From an uncultured Bacteroides sp. (GTDB lineage Bacteria; Bacteroidota; Bacteroidia; Bacteroidales; Bacteroidaceae), in assembly GCA_900544075.1 (NCBI GenBank), contig UQTJ01000009.1, positions 1 to 64,000 of the forward strand: DNA of 64,000 bases. The letters run 5' to 3'. The position numbers were made by a program, and so were the translations under genes. The notes under the pieces were generated by a model that worked only from the letters and a program-made list of their open reading frames with translations, was not told the origin of the DNA and ran no database searches. Below, one piece after another: positions 26,129 to 34,335 of this stretch (the first letter of the stretch is position 1; each line of letters starts with the position of its first letter).

Positions 26129-27016
26129 TTATCTCAATCGGAGAATATCACCCACCTTAGGAGCAGGAGCATCTTCATCCATCTTGTTCATCCTGTAAAG
26201 ATATTTCAGTTTTATACCGAACATCTGCGATATGGAATACATCGAATCGCCGGCCTTCACCACATATACTATATGGTCCTTGGTAGCCTTCTTGCGTTTC
26301 TCCTCCAGATAAATAACTTCGCCGCCACGGAAAACATAGTCTTTCGGCAATTCATTATACTTGCGGAGCTTTCGGCTGCTGATATCAAATTCATAGCCCA
26401 ACGACTTGAAGGTATCTCCCCGGCGTGCAATGACATAAAGCATCTCATTAGCCAAATAAGGCTGGTGCGGATTAGTCACCTTCTCCGCCCATTCCAGCCC
26501 ACCTTTACGGTCGTACTGGTCGAGGTCATAAAGTTCTATAATGCTTATAAGTCGGTCGGCATACTTAGGGTCGGTGGCGTATCCGGCCTTCTTCAATCCG
26601 CGTGCCCAACCTTTGTAGTCAGTAATTTTCAACCGGAAAAGAAAAGCATATCTTGCACCCGTACGCAGGAACTTGGAATGGTCCTCATACGAATCCTTGG
26701 CATGCCTGTAAGCACGGAAGCACTCATTGCGACGGTCATCGTCATGGCGCACCGTACGCCCGTCCCACGAACTGCCGCACTTAATTCCGAAATGGTTGTT
26801 CGATTTCCTTGCCAGAGTACTCCTTCCCGCCCCCGACTCCAAGAGTCCCTGAGCAAGCGTGATACTGGCCGGAATATGATATTTCCTCATTTCTTCCACG
26901 GCTATCCCCCTATACTTCTTTATATAGTCCTCGTAAGCCTGATTTCTCCTCTGTGCAGATACCGAAACAGAAAGTCCGGCTATAAATATTAAAATAAGCG
27001 TCAGATATTTTCTCAT
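26129..27016 (-). CDS. Exported glucosaminidase with two LysM domains
   Basis: 295 residues with a signal peptide (MRKYLTLILIFIAGLSVSVS). A glucosaminidase (FlgJ/AcmA-like) domain covers about 30-180, with the catalytic Glu in TLAQGLLESGAG and NNHFGIKCG. Two LysM peptidoglycan-binding motifs follow (YVIARRGDTFKSLGYEFDIS and YVVKAGDSMYSISQMFGIKL). It should cleave or remodel peptidoglycan in the periplasm. A 312-residue reading frame on the other strand is an antisense shadow. Confidence 0.92.
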   Translation of the reverse strand: MRKYLTLILIFIAGLSVSVSAQRRNQAYEDYIKKYRGIAVEEMRKYHIPASITLAQGLLESGAGRSTLARKSNNHFGIKCGSSWDGRTVRHDDDRRNECFRAYRHAKDSYEDHSKFLRTGARYAFLFRLKITDYKGWARGLKKAGYATDPKYADRLISIIELYDLDQYDRKGGLEWAEKVTNPHQPYLANEMLYVIARRGDTFKSLGYEFDISSRKLRKYNELPKDYVFRGGEVIYLEEKRKKATKDHIVYVVKAGDSMYSISQMFGIKLKYLYRMNKMDEDAPAPKVGDILRLR

Positions 27017-27389
27017 GTCTTTAATCTTGAAAAACAGTTACAAACATACGGAAAAAATATGACTTAGACCGCAGCCTTTGCAATGTTTTTTAGTTTCAAA
27101 GGACTTATGACTATAAAATATTATCCGCAGATTTGAGATATCCGGCAAAATTCCTCGACAGAGAAAGCGTTACACGTACGTGTAACGGGTGGAACACGCT
27201 CGTGTAACGCGCGTAACACGAACGTGACGCGGGCGTAACACGTACGTGTCACGGTTTCTTTTCTTGCGCGTTTCAGGATTTCTTTTTTGTCATCATGACT
27301 TTTCCTTACAAGAAAAAATCACTGTTTTATGTGATTATTGCATAATCGTAAAAACGTAATTTTGCAAAAACCAATAATTATACTTGCAT
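27017..27389. other. Intergenic region with ACACG array and lipoprotein promoter
   Basis: No gene is visible. It contains the second ACACG-type array (27167-27254) and a TAATTTTG -7 box at 27357-27364 that should serve the lipoprotein gene. No clear -33 box is seen at the right distance. Confidence 0.6.
27167..27254. repeat. Second tandem array of about 22-base ACACG-nn-CGTGT units
   Basis: Four units: GCGTTACACGTACGTGTAAC, then forms with ACACGCTCGTGT, ACACGAACGTGA and ACACGTACGTGT. They match the array at 867-953 in unit length, core and spacing. Both arrays lie about 65 to 100 bases upstream of a -33/-7 region. Confidence 0.8.
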
Positions 27390-28658
27390 ATGAAAAAATT
27401 AATAACAAGCATCTTTTACCTGCTTATGCTCTGCATGATGGTAAGCAGCTGTGAAACAGGGGAAGAAACGCCATCGGGCGTTACGGCAATCAATCATGAA
27501 GAACTGAATCAGGAATTTTCGGCAAATGAAAACACCGGAACCATTCACTTCTATGCAGAAGGAGATTGGACTGCATCTGTCAGTACAACAGACAATGCAG
27601 ACAATAGCTGGATTGACATCAATCCAAAATCAGGAACAGCAGGGAGCGATCAGATGATTAATTTCACGATTGCACAAAACACCACAGGGAAAGAACGCAG
27701 TGCAACAATCACAATCAAAAGTGGGGATGTAACTGTAACTGCAAACATCAAACAAAACACTACTTTCAAGGAAGAATGGGACACAGAATTAGAAGATAAT
27801 ATGGTAACAAAAATTACTGCCTATGGAATAAAAAACGGTAGTAATAACCCGGAATGGCTGTATGAAACGACATTCTTATATAAAAACGGACAATTAGTCC
27901 ATACCGTAACAGTCGGCTCGTACGAAATATATAATTCAAAAGTTACTTACAGACAGGAGTTCCAGTATGACCCTGCAGTGAAGTTTCTTATTAGCCAGAC
28001 AAATGAGACTACAGAATATATAGATACTAAAATTACAAACGAAAACGAAAAGTTGGAAAACTGGCTGATGGAAACCAATGAGGATGGATATGTCACACAA
28101 TCTATCGGCAAAATATATAATAATGAAATTTTAAACTCAGATGTTACAGATCAGTTTACATATGACAACGCAGGACATCTGGCTACTTACTATTTCTTCC
28201 AGAAGAATTACGACAAGGATGGAAATGAGATAGAAAGTGACGGTCCGTCCAACAGTACTTATATATGGAATAACGGCAATCTGTCCGAAATGCGTGACAA
28301 TGAAACGAATCTGGCATGGATGAAAATGGAATATGGTAATGAACTGAACGATGGGTTCTTCGACATTAACCAACTTATGTGCGACGGTTATTATCCTCAG
28401 CCTGACTATACATCCATTATTCTGAACATGGGTAAACCATCAAAGAATCTGCAAACAAAATACTATACATATTATCAAGAAGAAACTTCTGAAACTGAAA
28501 ATGCATCAAGGGCAACGGAAGCAAGCTATGAGGCAATAGAAATTTCATACCATAGAGATGAAAAAGGACGTATATATATAATAAATTACAAACATCCGAA
28601 CGGAATAAGTACACCTAATTATTCTGAAACAACTCTGATTCTCACATATCCGGATTAA
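27390..28658 (+). CDS. BACON-domain lipoprotein with YD-like repeats
   Basis: The ATG at 27390 gives 422 residues; an upstream TTG was rejected. A lipoprotein signal ends in MMVSSC (Cys acylated). A BACON domain covers about 30-130 (TGTIHFYAEGDWTASVSTTD, WIDINPKSGTAG, TIKSGDVTVTANIKQN). BACON domains often bind carbohydrates or mucin in Bacteroidetes surface proteins. The remainder has loose repeats such as QFTYDNAGHLATYYFFQKNY and ISYHRDEKGRIYIINY, recalling YD-repeat or DUF4595-like lipoproteins. It is likely exposed at the surface; the ligand is unknown. Confidence 0.82.
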   Translation: MKKLITSIFYLLMLCMMVSSCETGEETPSGVTAINHEELNQEFSANENTGTIHFYAEGDWTASVSTTDNADNSWIDINPKSGTAGSDQMINFTIAQNTTGKERSATITIKSGDVTVTANIKQNTTFKEEWDTELEDNMVTKITAYGIKNGSNNPEWLYETTFLYKNGQLVHTVTVGSYEIYNSKVTYRQEFQYDPAVKFLISQTNETTEYIDTKITNENEKLENWLMETNEDGYVTQSIGKIYNNEILNSDVTDQFTYDNAGHLATYYFFQKNYDKDGNEIESDGPSNSTYIWNNGNLSEMRDNETNLAWMKMEYGNELNDGFFDINQLMCDGYYPQPDYTSIILNMGKPSKNLQTKYYTYYQEETSETENASRATEASYEAIEISYHRDEKGRIYIINYKHPNGISTPNYSETTLILTYPD

Positions 28659-28678
28659 TCACAGCGTAACACAGTAAA

Positions 28679-28720
28679 CAATGAGGAGCCATTGTCTTAA
28701 AAAAAAATGACTCCTCATTG
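28679..28720. terminator. Bidirectional terminator between lipoprotein and MFS genes
   Basis: CAATGAGGAG (28679-28688) pairs with CTCCTCATTG (28711-28720); the stem extends inward with one mismatch. TTTTATTATT follows and an A run lies inside. Confidence 0.85.
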
Positions 28721-28728
28721 TTTTATTA

Positions 28729-29880
28729 TTACTTTACCTCATACTTAACCTGATACCGCCTGTAGAAAATCACAGCAAGGATAAAACCTATCATAGCAAA
28801 AGGCACTCCTGCGAGAGCGGCATACTGAAAACCGTTACCCACCGCAAGACCTCCTGCGTAGGCTCCAACTGCATTACCGAAATTGAATGCTATCTGAATA
28901 CATGCACCTCCAAGCATCTCTCCCCCCGGTGCCACACGTATAATCAGCAACTGTTCGGGGCTGGACACAGCAAACAGTCCTGCAGTACAAAGAAACATAA
29001 GCAAAACAGAGAGCCACGGATTTGGTGACAAAAAGAAGATTGCCAACAATAACAGACAGATACCACCCTGGGCAATCATCAGAACACGACCGGGTGTATA
29101 ACGGTCGGACATCCGTCCGCTGACAAGATTTCCCACTACCATACCAAATCCGGCAAGAACCATCAGTGCAGTCATGCTGGTTTCTGAGAAGCCGGAAACA
29201 TTGGTCAGCAACGGACTGATATAACTGTACCAGCAGAACACTCCACCGTTACCCAAAGCCGTAGCACCAAGTATCAGCCACGGAGCAGGAGTACGGAGAA
29301 AACGGAACTGTCCCTTGAATCCAGTGTCCTGCAGGCCTTCTACTACAGGCACCCATCGCCATATATAATAGAAAACGATTATTCCCCAAAGGCCGACAAA
29401 AAGGAATGTGGAACGCCACGAAATGAGATGGCTCAACGATGTACCAAGTGGAACTCCAAACAGATTGGCGACAGTCATTCCGGCTATCATGATGGAAACA
29501 GCCTCTGAGCTTTTACCTTTATCGGCCAGCTTCGATGCCACGATAGATGCCACACCGAAATATGCTCCGTGGGGCAATCCGGAAATGAAGCGGCCAATCA
29601 TCATAATCCAATAATTTGGTGCCAGTGATGCACAAAGATTTCCCACTATGATAAGCGACACAAGCGCCATAAGCAGATGCTTGAGCGACTTCTTTCGTGC
29701 AAGCACCAATACCGGTGCACCAAAGCACACACCAAGAGCATATGCGGAAATAAGATGCCCTGCTTCGGATATGCTTATTCCAAAATCGGAAGCCACGTAT
29801 GGCAATATACCCATCATGGCAAACTCGGCCATCCCTAATGCCAAAGTACCGAAAGCCAATGCAATAAGACTCTTTTTCAT
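28729..29880 (-). CDS. Major facilitator superfamily exporter (AraJ/YdhP-like)
   Basis: 383 residues with twelve predicted membrane helices. It starts LIALAFGTLALGMAEFAMMG, typical of the DHA1 sugar/drug efflux group, with the motif-A-like VLARKKSLKHLL after TM2 and GRMSDRYTPGR in the second half. It probably exports small molecules, such as sugars, arabinose analogues or drugs. An 18-base perfect palindrome overlaps its predicted -33 region, suggesting control by a dimeric repressor. Confidence 0.88.
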   Translation of the reverse strand: MKKSLIALAFGTLALGMAEFAMMGILPYVASDFGISISEAGHLISAYALGVCFGAPVLVLARKKSLKHLLMALVSLIIVGNLCASLAPNYWIMMIGRFISGLPHGAYFGVASIVASKLADKGKSSEAVSIMIAGMTVANLFGVPLGTSLSHLISWRSTFLFVGLWGIIVFYYIWRWVPVVEGLQDTGFKGQFRFLRTPAPWLILGATALGNGGVFCWYSYISPLLTNVSGFSETSMTALMVLAGFGMVVGNLVSGRMSDRYTPGRVLMIAQGGICLLLLAIFFLSPNPWLSVLLMFLCTAGLFAVSSPEQLLIIRVAPGGEMLGGACIQIAFNFGNAVGAYAGGLAVGNGFQYAALAGVPFAMIGFILAVIFYRRYQVKYEVK

Positions 29881-29936
29881 AATTCTATCTCTCTACCCGT
29901 TAATCAATGAATGTTTTTGTGTTTTAAAATCGGGTA

Positions 29937-29966
29937 CAAAGTTATATCTTATGTTTTAAAACATAA
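29937..29966 (-). promoter_or_regulatory. MFS gene promoter with palindromic operator candidate
   Basis: TAACTTTG (complement of 29937-29944) is the -7 box. The perfect palindrome TTATGTTTTAAAACATAA at 29949-29966 covers the spacer and -33 position. A second TGTTTTAAAA lies at 29920-29929, close to the expected transcription start. Confidence 0.6.
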
Positions 29967-30031
29967 ATATATTCTATAATTGTTTTTTGTACAATTATTC
30001 TTAAAGAAAAACATTATAGTAGATTTTTCAG

Positions 30032-30039
30032 TATCTTTG
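30032..30039 (+). promoter_or_regulatory. -7 box of the arginase-family gene
   Basis: TATCTTTG lies only 10 bases before the ATG at 30050, so that start would give an almost leaderless mRNA. ATGs at 30074 and 30080 would leave leaders of about 30 bases. GGAGGTGA at 30038-30045 looks like a Shine-Dalgarno site but would lie at or before the start of the transcript. Confidence 0.55.
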
Positions 30040-30049
30040 GAGGTGAAGC

Positions 30050-30838
30050 ATGAAAACTACAGATGAAATATTAATGAATATGGGACACAATATTGTAATC
30101 TTAAATTTTTCGGATATATATACAGAAGAATCATTCTACAAGAATGAGAAGATAAGATGGATTAACTGTACGGACATATCTGGTGCAAACTGCTTCTGCG
30201 ACAATGAAGCATCAAAAGAAATATGTAACAGAATTAAGGACCTTCCACCACAAGGTATTCATTTCATCGACTCCGGAAATTATCATTATATATCCAAGTT
30301 TTTTACAGATAAAATCCATGAAGACTTCATACTCGTAGTGTTCGATCATCATCCGGATATGCAACCTTCCCTGTTCGACGAACTGCTGACATGCGGTTCA
30401 TGGGTGAAATCATCAATCGACACAAACAAGCATCTGAAAAAAGTAATCCTTATAGGCACTTCTGACGAACTTCTGAAAAAGATAGATGACAGATATACAG
30501 AAAAACTGATAGAATTCAAAGAATCGCAACTGGAAGACCATGATGCATGGCAACGCTTCTACAACATGCATTTCGACCTGCCTATTTACATCTCGATAGA
30601 CAAGGACGTACTAAACCCGGAGGATGATATAACGAACTGGGACCAGGGTAAAGCAACAATGCAAGAGCTGAAACGCCTGCTGTCAGTACTGCTCAGACAT
30701 GGCAGGATTATCGGTATCGACATTTGCGGCGAATGTAAATATTCCATCCTCGGAATGCAAGATGAAAACATCCGGAAAGACAATGATATAAACAGGCAAC
30801 TGGCCGAGCTAAACCTGCAGGATTATAAATCCAAATGA
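30050..30838 (+). CDS. Arginase/agmatinase-family metallohydrolase
   Basis: 262 residues. The ureohydrolase metal-site motifs are present: SGNYHYIS in the place of GGDHS, FDHHPD (the DxHxD motif) and SIDKDVLNP (DxD). This keeps all six usual ligands of the two-manganese site. The substrate is not predictable; arginine, agmatine and formiminoglutamate are all possible. The start may be internal (30074 or 30080). The 3' end overlaps the converging ADP-ribosylglycohydrolase gene by 16 bases. Confidence 0.8.
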   Translation: MKTTDEILMNMGHNIVILNFSDIYTEESFYKNEKIRWINCTDISGANCFCDNEASKEICNRIKDLPPQGIHFIDSGNYHYISKFFTDKIHEDFILVVFDHHPDMQPSLFDELLTCGSWVKSSIDTNKHLKKVILIGTSDELLKKIDDRYTEKLIEFKESQLEDHDAWQRFYNMHFDLPIYISIDKDVLNPEDDITNWDQGKATMQELKRLLSVLLRHGRIIGIDICGECKYSILGMQDENIRKDNDINRQLAELNLQDYKSK

Positions 30839-31677
30839 TACCCCCTCTCACCCATCATCTCCAACACTCTCTTGAACCTCGCCGGAATCAATGACATTGC
30901 CTTTTCCACCATATATTCAGGAATAGACTTATAATATGCTTCCGCTATGCTACCTGTGATGCAACCTAACGTATCACTGTCACCGCCAATGGATATTGCC
31001 CTGCGTATGGCACTCTCAAAATCATCACTCGTGAGGAAGGAGATGATAGCCTGCGGCACTGTTCCCTGACAGCTTGAATCCCATCCGTAAGTCTTGTGCA
31101 AATATTCCCACGGAGTATCAAGATTGTAATGAAATTTCGCAGCAATAAACTCTTTGATATCATCCTTAGAGGCACCGTTCCTTGCCAAGAAGATAGCTGT
31201 CGAGACGGCCTGTGCCCCCTTTATCCCTTCAGGATGATTGTGCGTTATGGCAGCAGCAGTTTCGGCCACACGCAATGTAGTTTCCATATCACCATACAGC
31301 CAGCCGATGGCAGATGTACGCATGGCAGAACCGTTTCCCCACGAGTTATAGGGACAACGAGCGGATGCAGGTTTCCCGGTATGATAATCTATAAGCCTTT
31401 CCGGATGGAAAAGCCATGTATGAAATCCACCTCCATAACCTCCCATCGGACACGGAACGTTTATTGCCATATCAACCATCGTTTCCTCCAGCAGACGGGT
31501 CTGGACATCTGCCTCAGCATTTATATCGTTCTTCATAGCCCACTCCGCCACTGCCATGGTCATCACAGTATCATCTGTGAAATTACTCCCGGGAGGGAAC
31601 ATCTCGAAATTATAATCCTTCGTATTGCTGAATTCATATACAGAACCTGCAATATCTCCTATAATTGCACCTAACAT
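30823..31677 (-). CDS. ADP-ribosylglycohydrolase family protein
   Basis: 284 residues, with the fold signature MLGAIIGDIAGSVYEF, the metal site FTDDTVMTMAVAEWA, GNGSAMRTSAIGW and SIGGDSDTLGCITGSIAEAY. Both Asp clusters (TDDT and GGDSDT) that bind magnesium are intact, so it should be active in removing ADP-ribose from a protein or small molecule. No ADP-ribosyltransferase is visible in the window. It stands alone on the minus strand at the edge of the accessory island. Confidence 0.92.
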   Translation of the reverse strand: MLGAIIGDIAGSVYEFSNTKDYNFEMFPPGSNFTDDTVMTMAVAEWAMKNDINAEADVQTRLLEETMVDMAINVPCPMGGYGGGFHTWLFHPERLIDYHTGKPASARCPYNSWGNGSAMRTSAIGWLYGDMETTLRVAETAAAITHNHPEGIKGAQAVSTAIFLARNGASKDDIKEFIAAKFHYNLDTPWEYLHKTYGWDSSCQGTVPQAIISFLTSDDFESAIRRAISIGGDSDTLGCITGSIAEAYYKSIPEYMVEKAMSLIPARFKRVLEMMGERGYHLDL

Positions 31678-31750
31678 ATTTTGTGAGTTTTATAAGTTTG
31701 TCAATCTGTATATCCTCAAACCAAAAATGTTTATAAGGAATGACTATTTA

Positions 31751-32560
31751 TTATTGTGCTAATTTTTTAAGCCTTTCCATCTCTTGAAAATCACATTTTA
31801 TTTTACCATTTTCTTCTAACATACGATAAGCGGCAGACAGGCCACGTGCTCCACGTACGGTCAACATTCCATAATTATCTGCATAAGTAAAATATTTGGC
31901 AGCCTGTTCCAAATGTCCTTCAGCGTCACTCTCCATACACATTTCTCCCAATCTGACATAAAGCACCGGAAATCTGTCAGCATATTTATACAGAGCCTGC
32001 TCTAATTTTTCTTTATTCCCACTAAGCTCATGCATACCTATTTGTATGATACATGCCATATCACTTCCTTCAATTACAGCTTTTTGAATAAACCGTTCAG
32101 CAGCCATCGTATCCTTTTCATGTCCAATCGCATAAAATGCATCATAAATCAATGCATCCGCAGGCGAGACCTCTCTCAATCTTGCGACAGCTTCCTGAGG
32201 TGCATTCTCAATTAGTGGATGCCCCAACACATCAATCAACAAACGTATAGGATTATCCACATCTAAAGATTCAATAACATCTTTAATATTCTTACCACTC
32301 TTTCTACAGGAAAGTAAATACATGGTCATCATATTAATACCACTCTGTTTTACACCATCTCCGTCGCGGTAGCATACAGCCAACGCATCATAGGCATCTA
32401 TTTCCCCGTGCCTTGCCTGTTGAACCAACTTTTCTACTTTAGGATTGGGGGTGATTGACTCTTGAGGCACAGAAGTATTTTCCATACCCCAATACTTATC
32501 GCACGACATACTATTCAATAATACAATGGAACAGCACAATATAATAAATAATTTTCGCAT
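31751..32560 (-). CDS. Sel1/TPR-like repeat lipoprotein
   Basis: 269 residues with a lipoprotein signal ending LNSMSC. The body consists of helical Sel1-like pieces (ALAVCYRDGDGVKQSGINMM, AERFIQKAVIEGSDMACIIQ, HLEQAAKYFTYADNYGM). It is a likely protein-protein interaction lipoprotein. It is the last gene of a minus-strand run starting at 35475 and follows the broken vWA gene by 12 bases. No specific function is recognised. Confidence 0.75.
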   Translation of the reverse strand: MRKLFIILCCSIVLLNSMSCDKYWGMENTSVPQESITPNPKVEKLVQQARHGEIDAYDALAVCYRDGDGVKQSGINMMTMYLLSCRKSGKNIKDVIESLDVDNPIRLLIDVLGHPLIENAPQEAVARLREVSPADALIYDAFYAIGHEKDTMAAERFIQKAVIEGSDMACIIQIGMHELSGNKEKLEQALYKYADRFPVLYVRLGEMCMESDAEGHLEQAAKYFTYADNYGMLTVRGARGLSAAYRMLEENGKIKCDFQEMERLKKLAQ

Positions 32561-32572
32561 AACCTTATAACT

Positions 32573-33216
32573 TTAATATATATCAGTGTTTGTCATCGTC
32601 ATCAAAAAATGTTCATTTTCTGCTACTGCATCAAAATTTGGCTTAGACATGCATGAATACAGCCTTTCCCTACTTCTGTTTACACTCTTTGTCATAAAAA
32701 GAGTACCCAACGGTGTTGACTGGAATCTCATAGTATTGGTAATAGAAATTGTAGCCGCTACTTGCTCCACATCATGATTGGCGCCAATATAGGCAAACAC
32801 CCATCCTTTACCTTTCAATTCATCCACCAACGCCTTGATTGCACCGCCACTATATTCACGCGACGCATTCTCGTAACCGTCAGTCACTATGGTTACCAGT
32901 ACACGGTCCACATCTGCCACCTTAGAACGAAGTGCATTGAGTGACATACCCATAGCATCATACAAGGCAGTACAACAGTCAGGACGATAAGTTTCCGCTG
33001 TAAGTTCCCTGACTTCCGCCGACGGTACACAATCGTACACCGTTTTTACATCATCGTTGAAAGTCACCAATGATACAAAATGTTCCTGGTCCTCGTTCTT
33101 TCTGCAGAACGGATAGTCTGTACTGTCTCGTTCACACTATCAATCGCTTCTTTTTTAATGCTATACATCGAACCACTCTCGTCTAAAATAATAAGATTAA
33201 AAATTCTTGTTTTCAT
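32573..33216 (-). pseudogene. vWA-domain protein interrupted by a frameshift
   Basis: The ATG at 33216 opens a vWA domain with the MIDAS motif DESGS (LIILDESGSMYSIKKEAIDS), but this frame ends after about 52 codons. The rest continues in another frame from about 33100 down to 32573 with RKNEDQEHFVSLVTF, TALYDAMG (MIDAS Thr) and VTIVTDGYEN (MIDAS Asp). One missing base near 33096-33106 explains it, and the joined protein would have about 214 residues. A -1 ribosomal shift at GAAAG is possible but the site is weak. vWA proteins bind partners through a metal. Confidence 0.8.
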
Positions 33217-33256
33217 ATTTTCTTCTTTTTATTATGGTTATATATCTTATTTAAAG

Positions 33257-33943
33257 TCATTTATTCTCTTTGTTTGTCGCCAAAAGCATATAGTCTCCAT
33301 CACCTTTGTAATACAGTATCGGGAGAAGATGGGCAGGAATGTTTTCATGAACCATACAGAAGTTACAACGATATGGAATCCCGTAAGTTTCTCTCATATC
33401 TGCCTCTCGTACGGAAACTGTCCTGAATATATAGTTCTGGTAGGTTCTGTCGTCTCCCAAATCCGAACTGTCAAATATCGGATAACTTTCATACAACTCC
33501 CCGATATGAATATCAGTGTACTCACAGACTTCACTTAGCTTGTAACATTCTACTCCTGTGATACGGTTCTTGCCTATAATCGCCCTATGGCGTATTACAT
33601 CTTCAAGCCCATTGAATGTATGTCCCAATATCGTTACCATATCATTGATATGATAACACTGAATATCATAGTCGGCAATACGCTTTTGCCGGTTCCACCA
33701 ATCACGTAAATACTGTAACGATTCAACCTCATTTTTAAGCCTGGGAGCCTCTCTTATTAACAGTTCAATAAGGCTCTCCATTCCATTTTTCCGTAAGTAA
33801 TCCCTGTAGCATATATTATACTGTACAATATCTGGCAACAGATACTTTGTCCATCCATAGTTCATACTTCTCAACTTTTCCAACGCCTGTGCAATGGAAT
33901 CAAATTTACCCATCGAATAGTGGGGAAAACAAATCTTTTCCAT
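33257..33943 (-). CDS. Protein of unknown function
   Basis: 228 residues, no signal peptide and no membrane segment. No family is recognised. It is mostly helical at the N-terminus (FDSIAQALEKLRSMNYGWTK, LIELLIREAPRLKNEVESLQ), then mixed, with one FCMVH and scattered Cys residues. It lies between the vWA gene and the heptad-repeat gene in the same direction, so it probably belongs to the same operon. Confidence 0.65.
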   Translation of the reverse strand: MEKICFPHYSMGKFDSIAQALEKLRSMNYGWTKYLLPDIVQYNICYRDYLRKNGMESLIELLIREAPRLKNEVESLQYLRDWWNRQKRIADYDIQCYHINDMVTILGHTFNGLEDVIRHRAIIGKNRITGVECYKLSEVCEYTDIHIGELYESYPIFDSSDLGDDRTYQNYIFRTVSVREADMRETYGIPYRCNFCMVHENIPAHLLPILYYKGDGDYMLLATNKENK

Positions 33944-33957
33944 AATATCTTAGTTTT

Positions 33958-34314
33958 TTATTGTTTACTCAACGCTTCAGCTGCCCAACGAAGATACATG
34001 GTAGCCTTCTCATCGGCCTGCCCTGCATAACGTAGCTGTGTCTTATAATTATCCATGGCGCGATTAGCATTACGCGAATAGCTCTGCGCACGGTCCAAAT
34101 TACCTTTTTTCGTGTAGTACGCCGCTTCACGCTGATAACCTTCTGCTTTCTTTAGGTAATAAACAGCCTCACGACGATAACCTTCAGCCTTCTTTTGATA
34201 ATATTCGGCCTCACGCTGATAACTTCTCGCTTTTTTGATGTAATAATCAGCTTGCGCAAACACAAAACCCACTGTCATAAAAACAAATGTTATCAAACAA
34301 AGTAATTTTCTCAT
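33958..34314 (-). CDS. Exported Tyr/Lys heptad-repeat protein
   Basis: 118 residues with a signal peptide (MRKLLCLITFVFMTVGFVFA). Residues 24-70 are a run of seven-residue units alternating YYxKKAx and xYxREAx (about seven units, 42 bases per pair at DNA level, 34105-34245). They are followed by an Ala/Arg/Tyr-rich helix. This predicts one long amphipathic helix or coiled coil with tyrosines on one face. No family is recognised. It sits 22 bases from the WG-repeat gene and 15 from the unknown gene. Confidence 0.72.
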   Translation of the reverse strand: MRKLLCLITFVFMTVGFVFAQADYYIKKARSYQREAEYYQKKAEGYRREAVYYLKKAEGYQREAAYYTKKGNLDRAQSYSRNANRAMDNYKTQLRYAGQADEKATMYLRWAAEALSKQ

Positions 34315-34335
34315 ATTGCCTGCTTCCTTTAATTA

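Noticed and set aside
26054..26992. 312-residue open frame on the plus strand
   Set aside because: It lies opposite the glucosaminidase/LysM gene, which has clear domains; the plus reading has no recognisable domain and is an antisense shadow.
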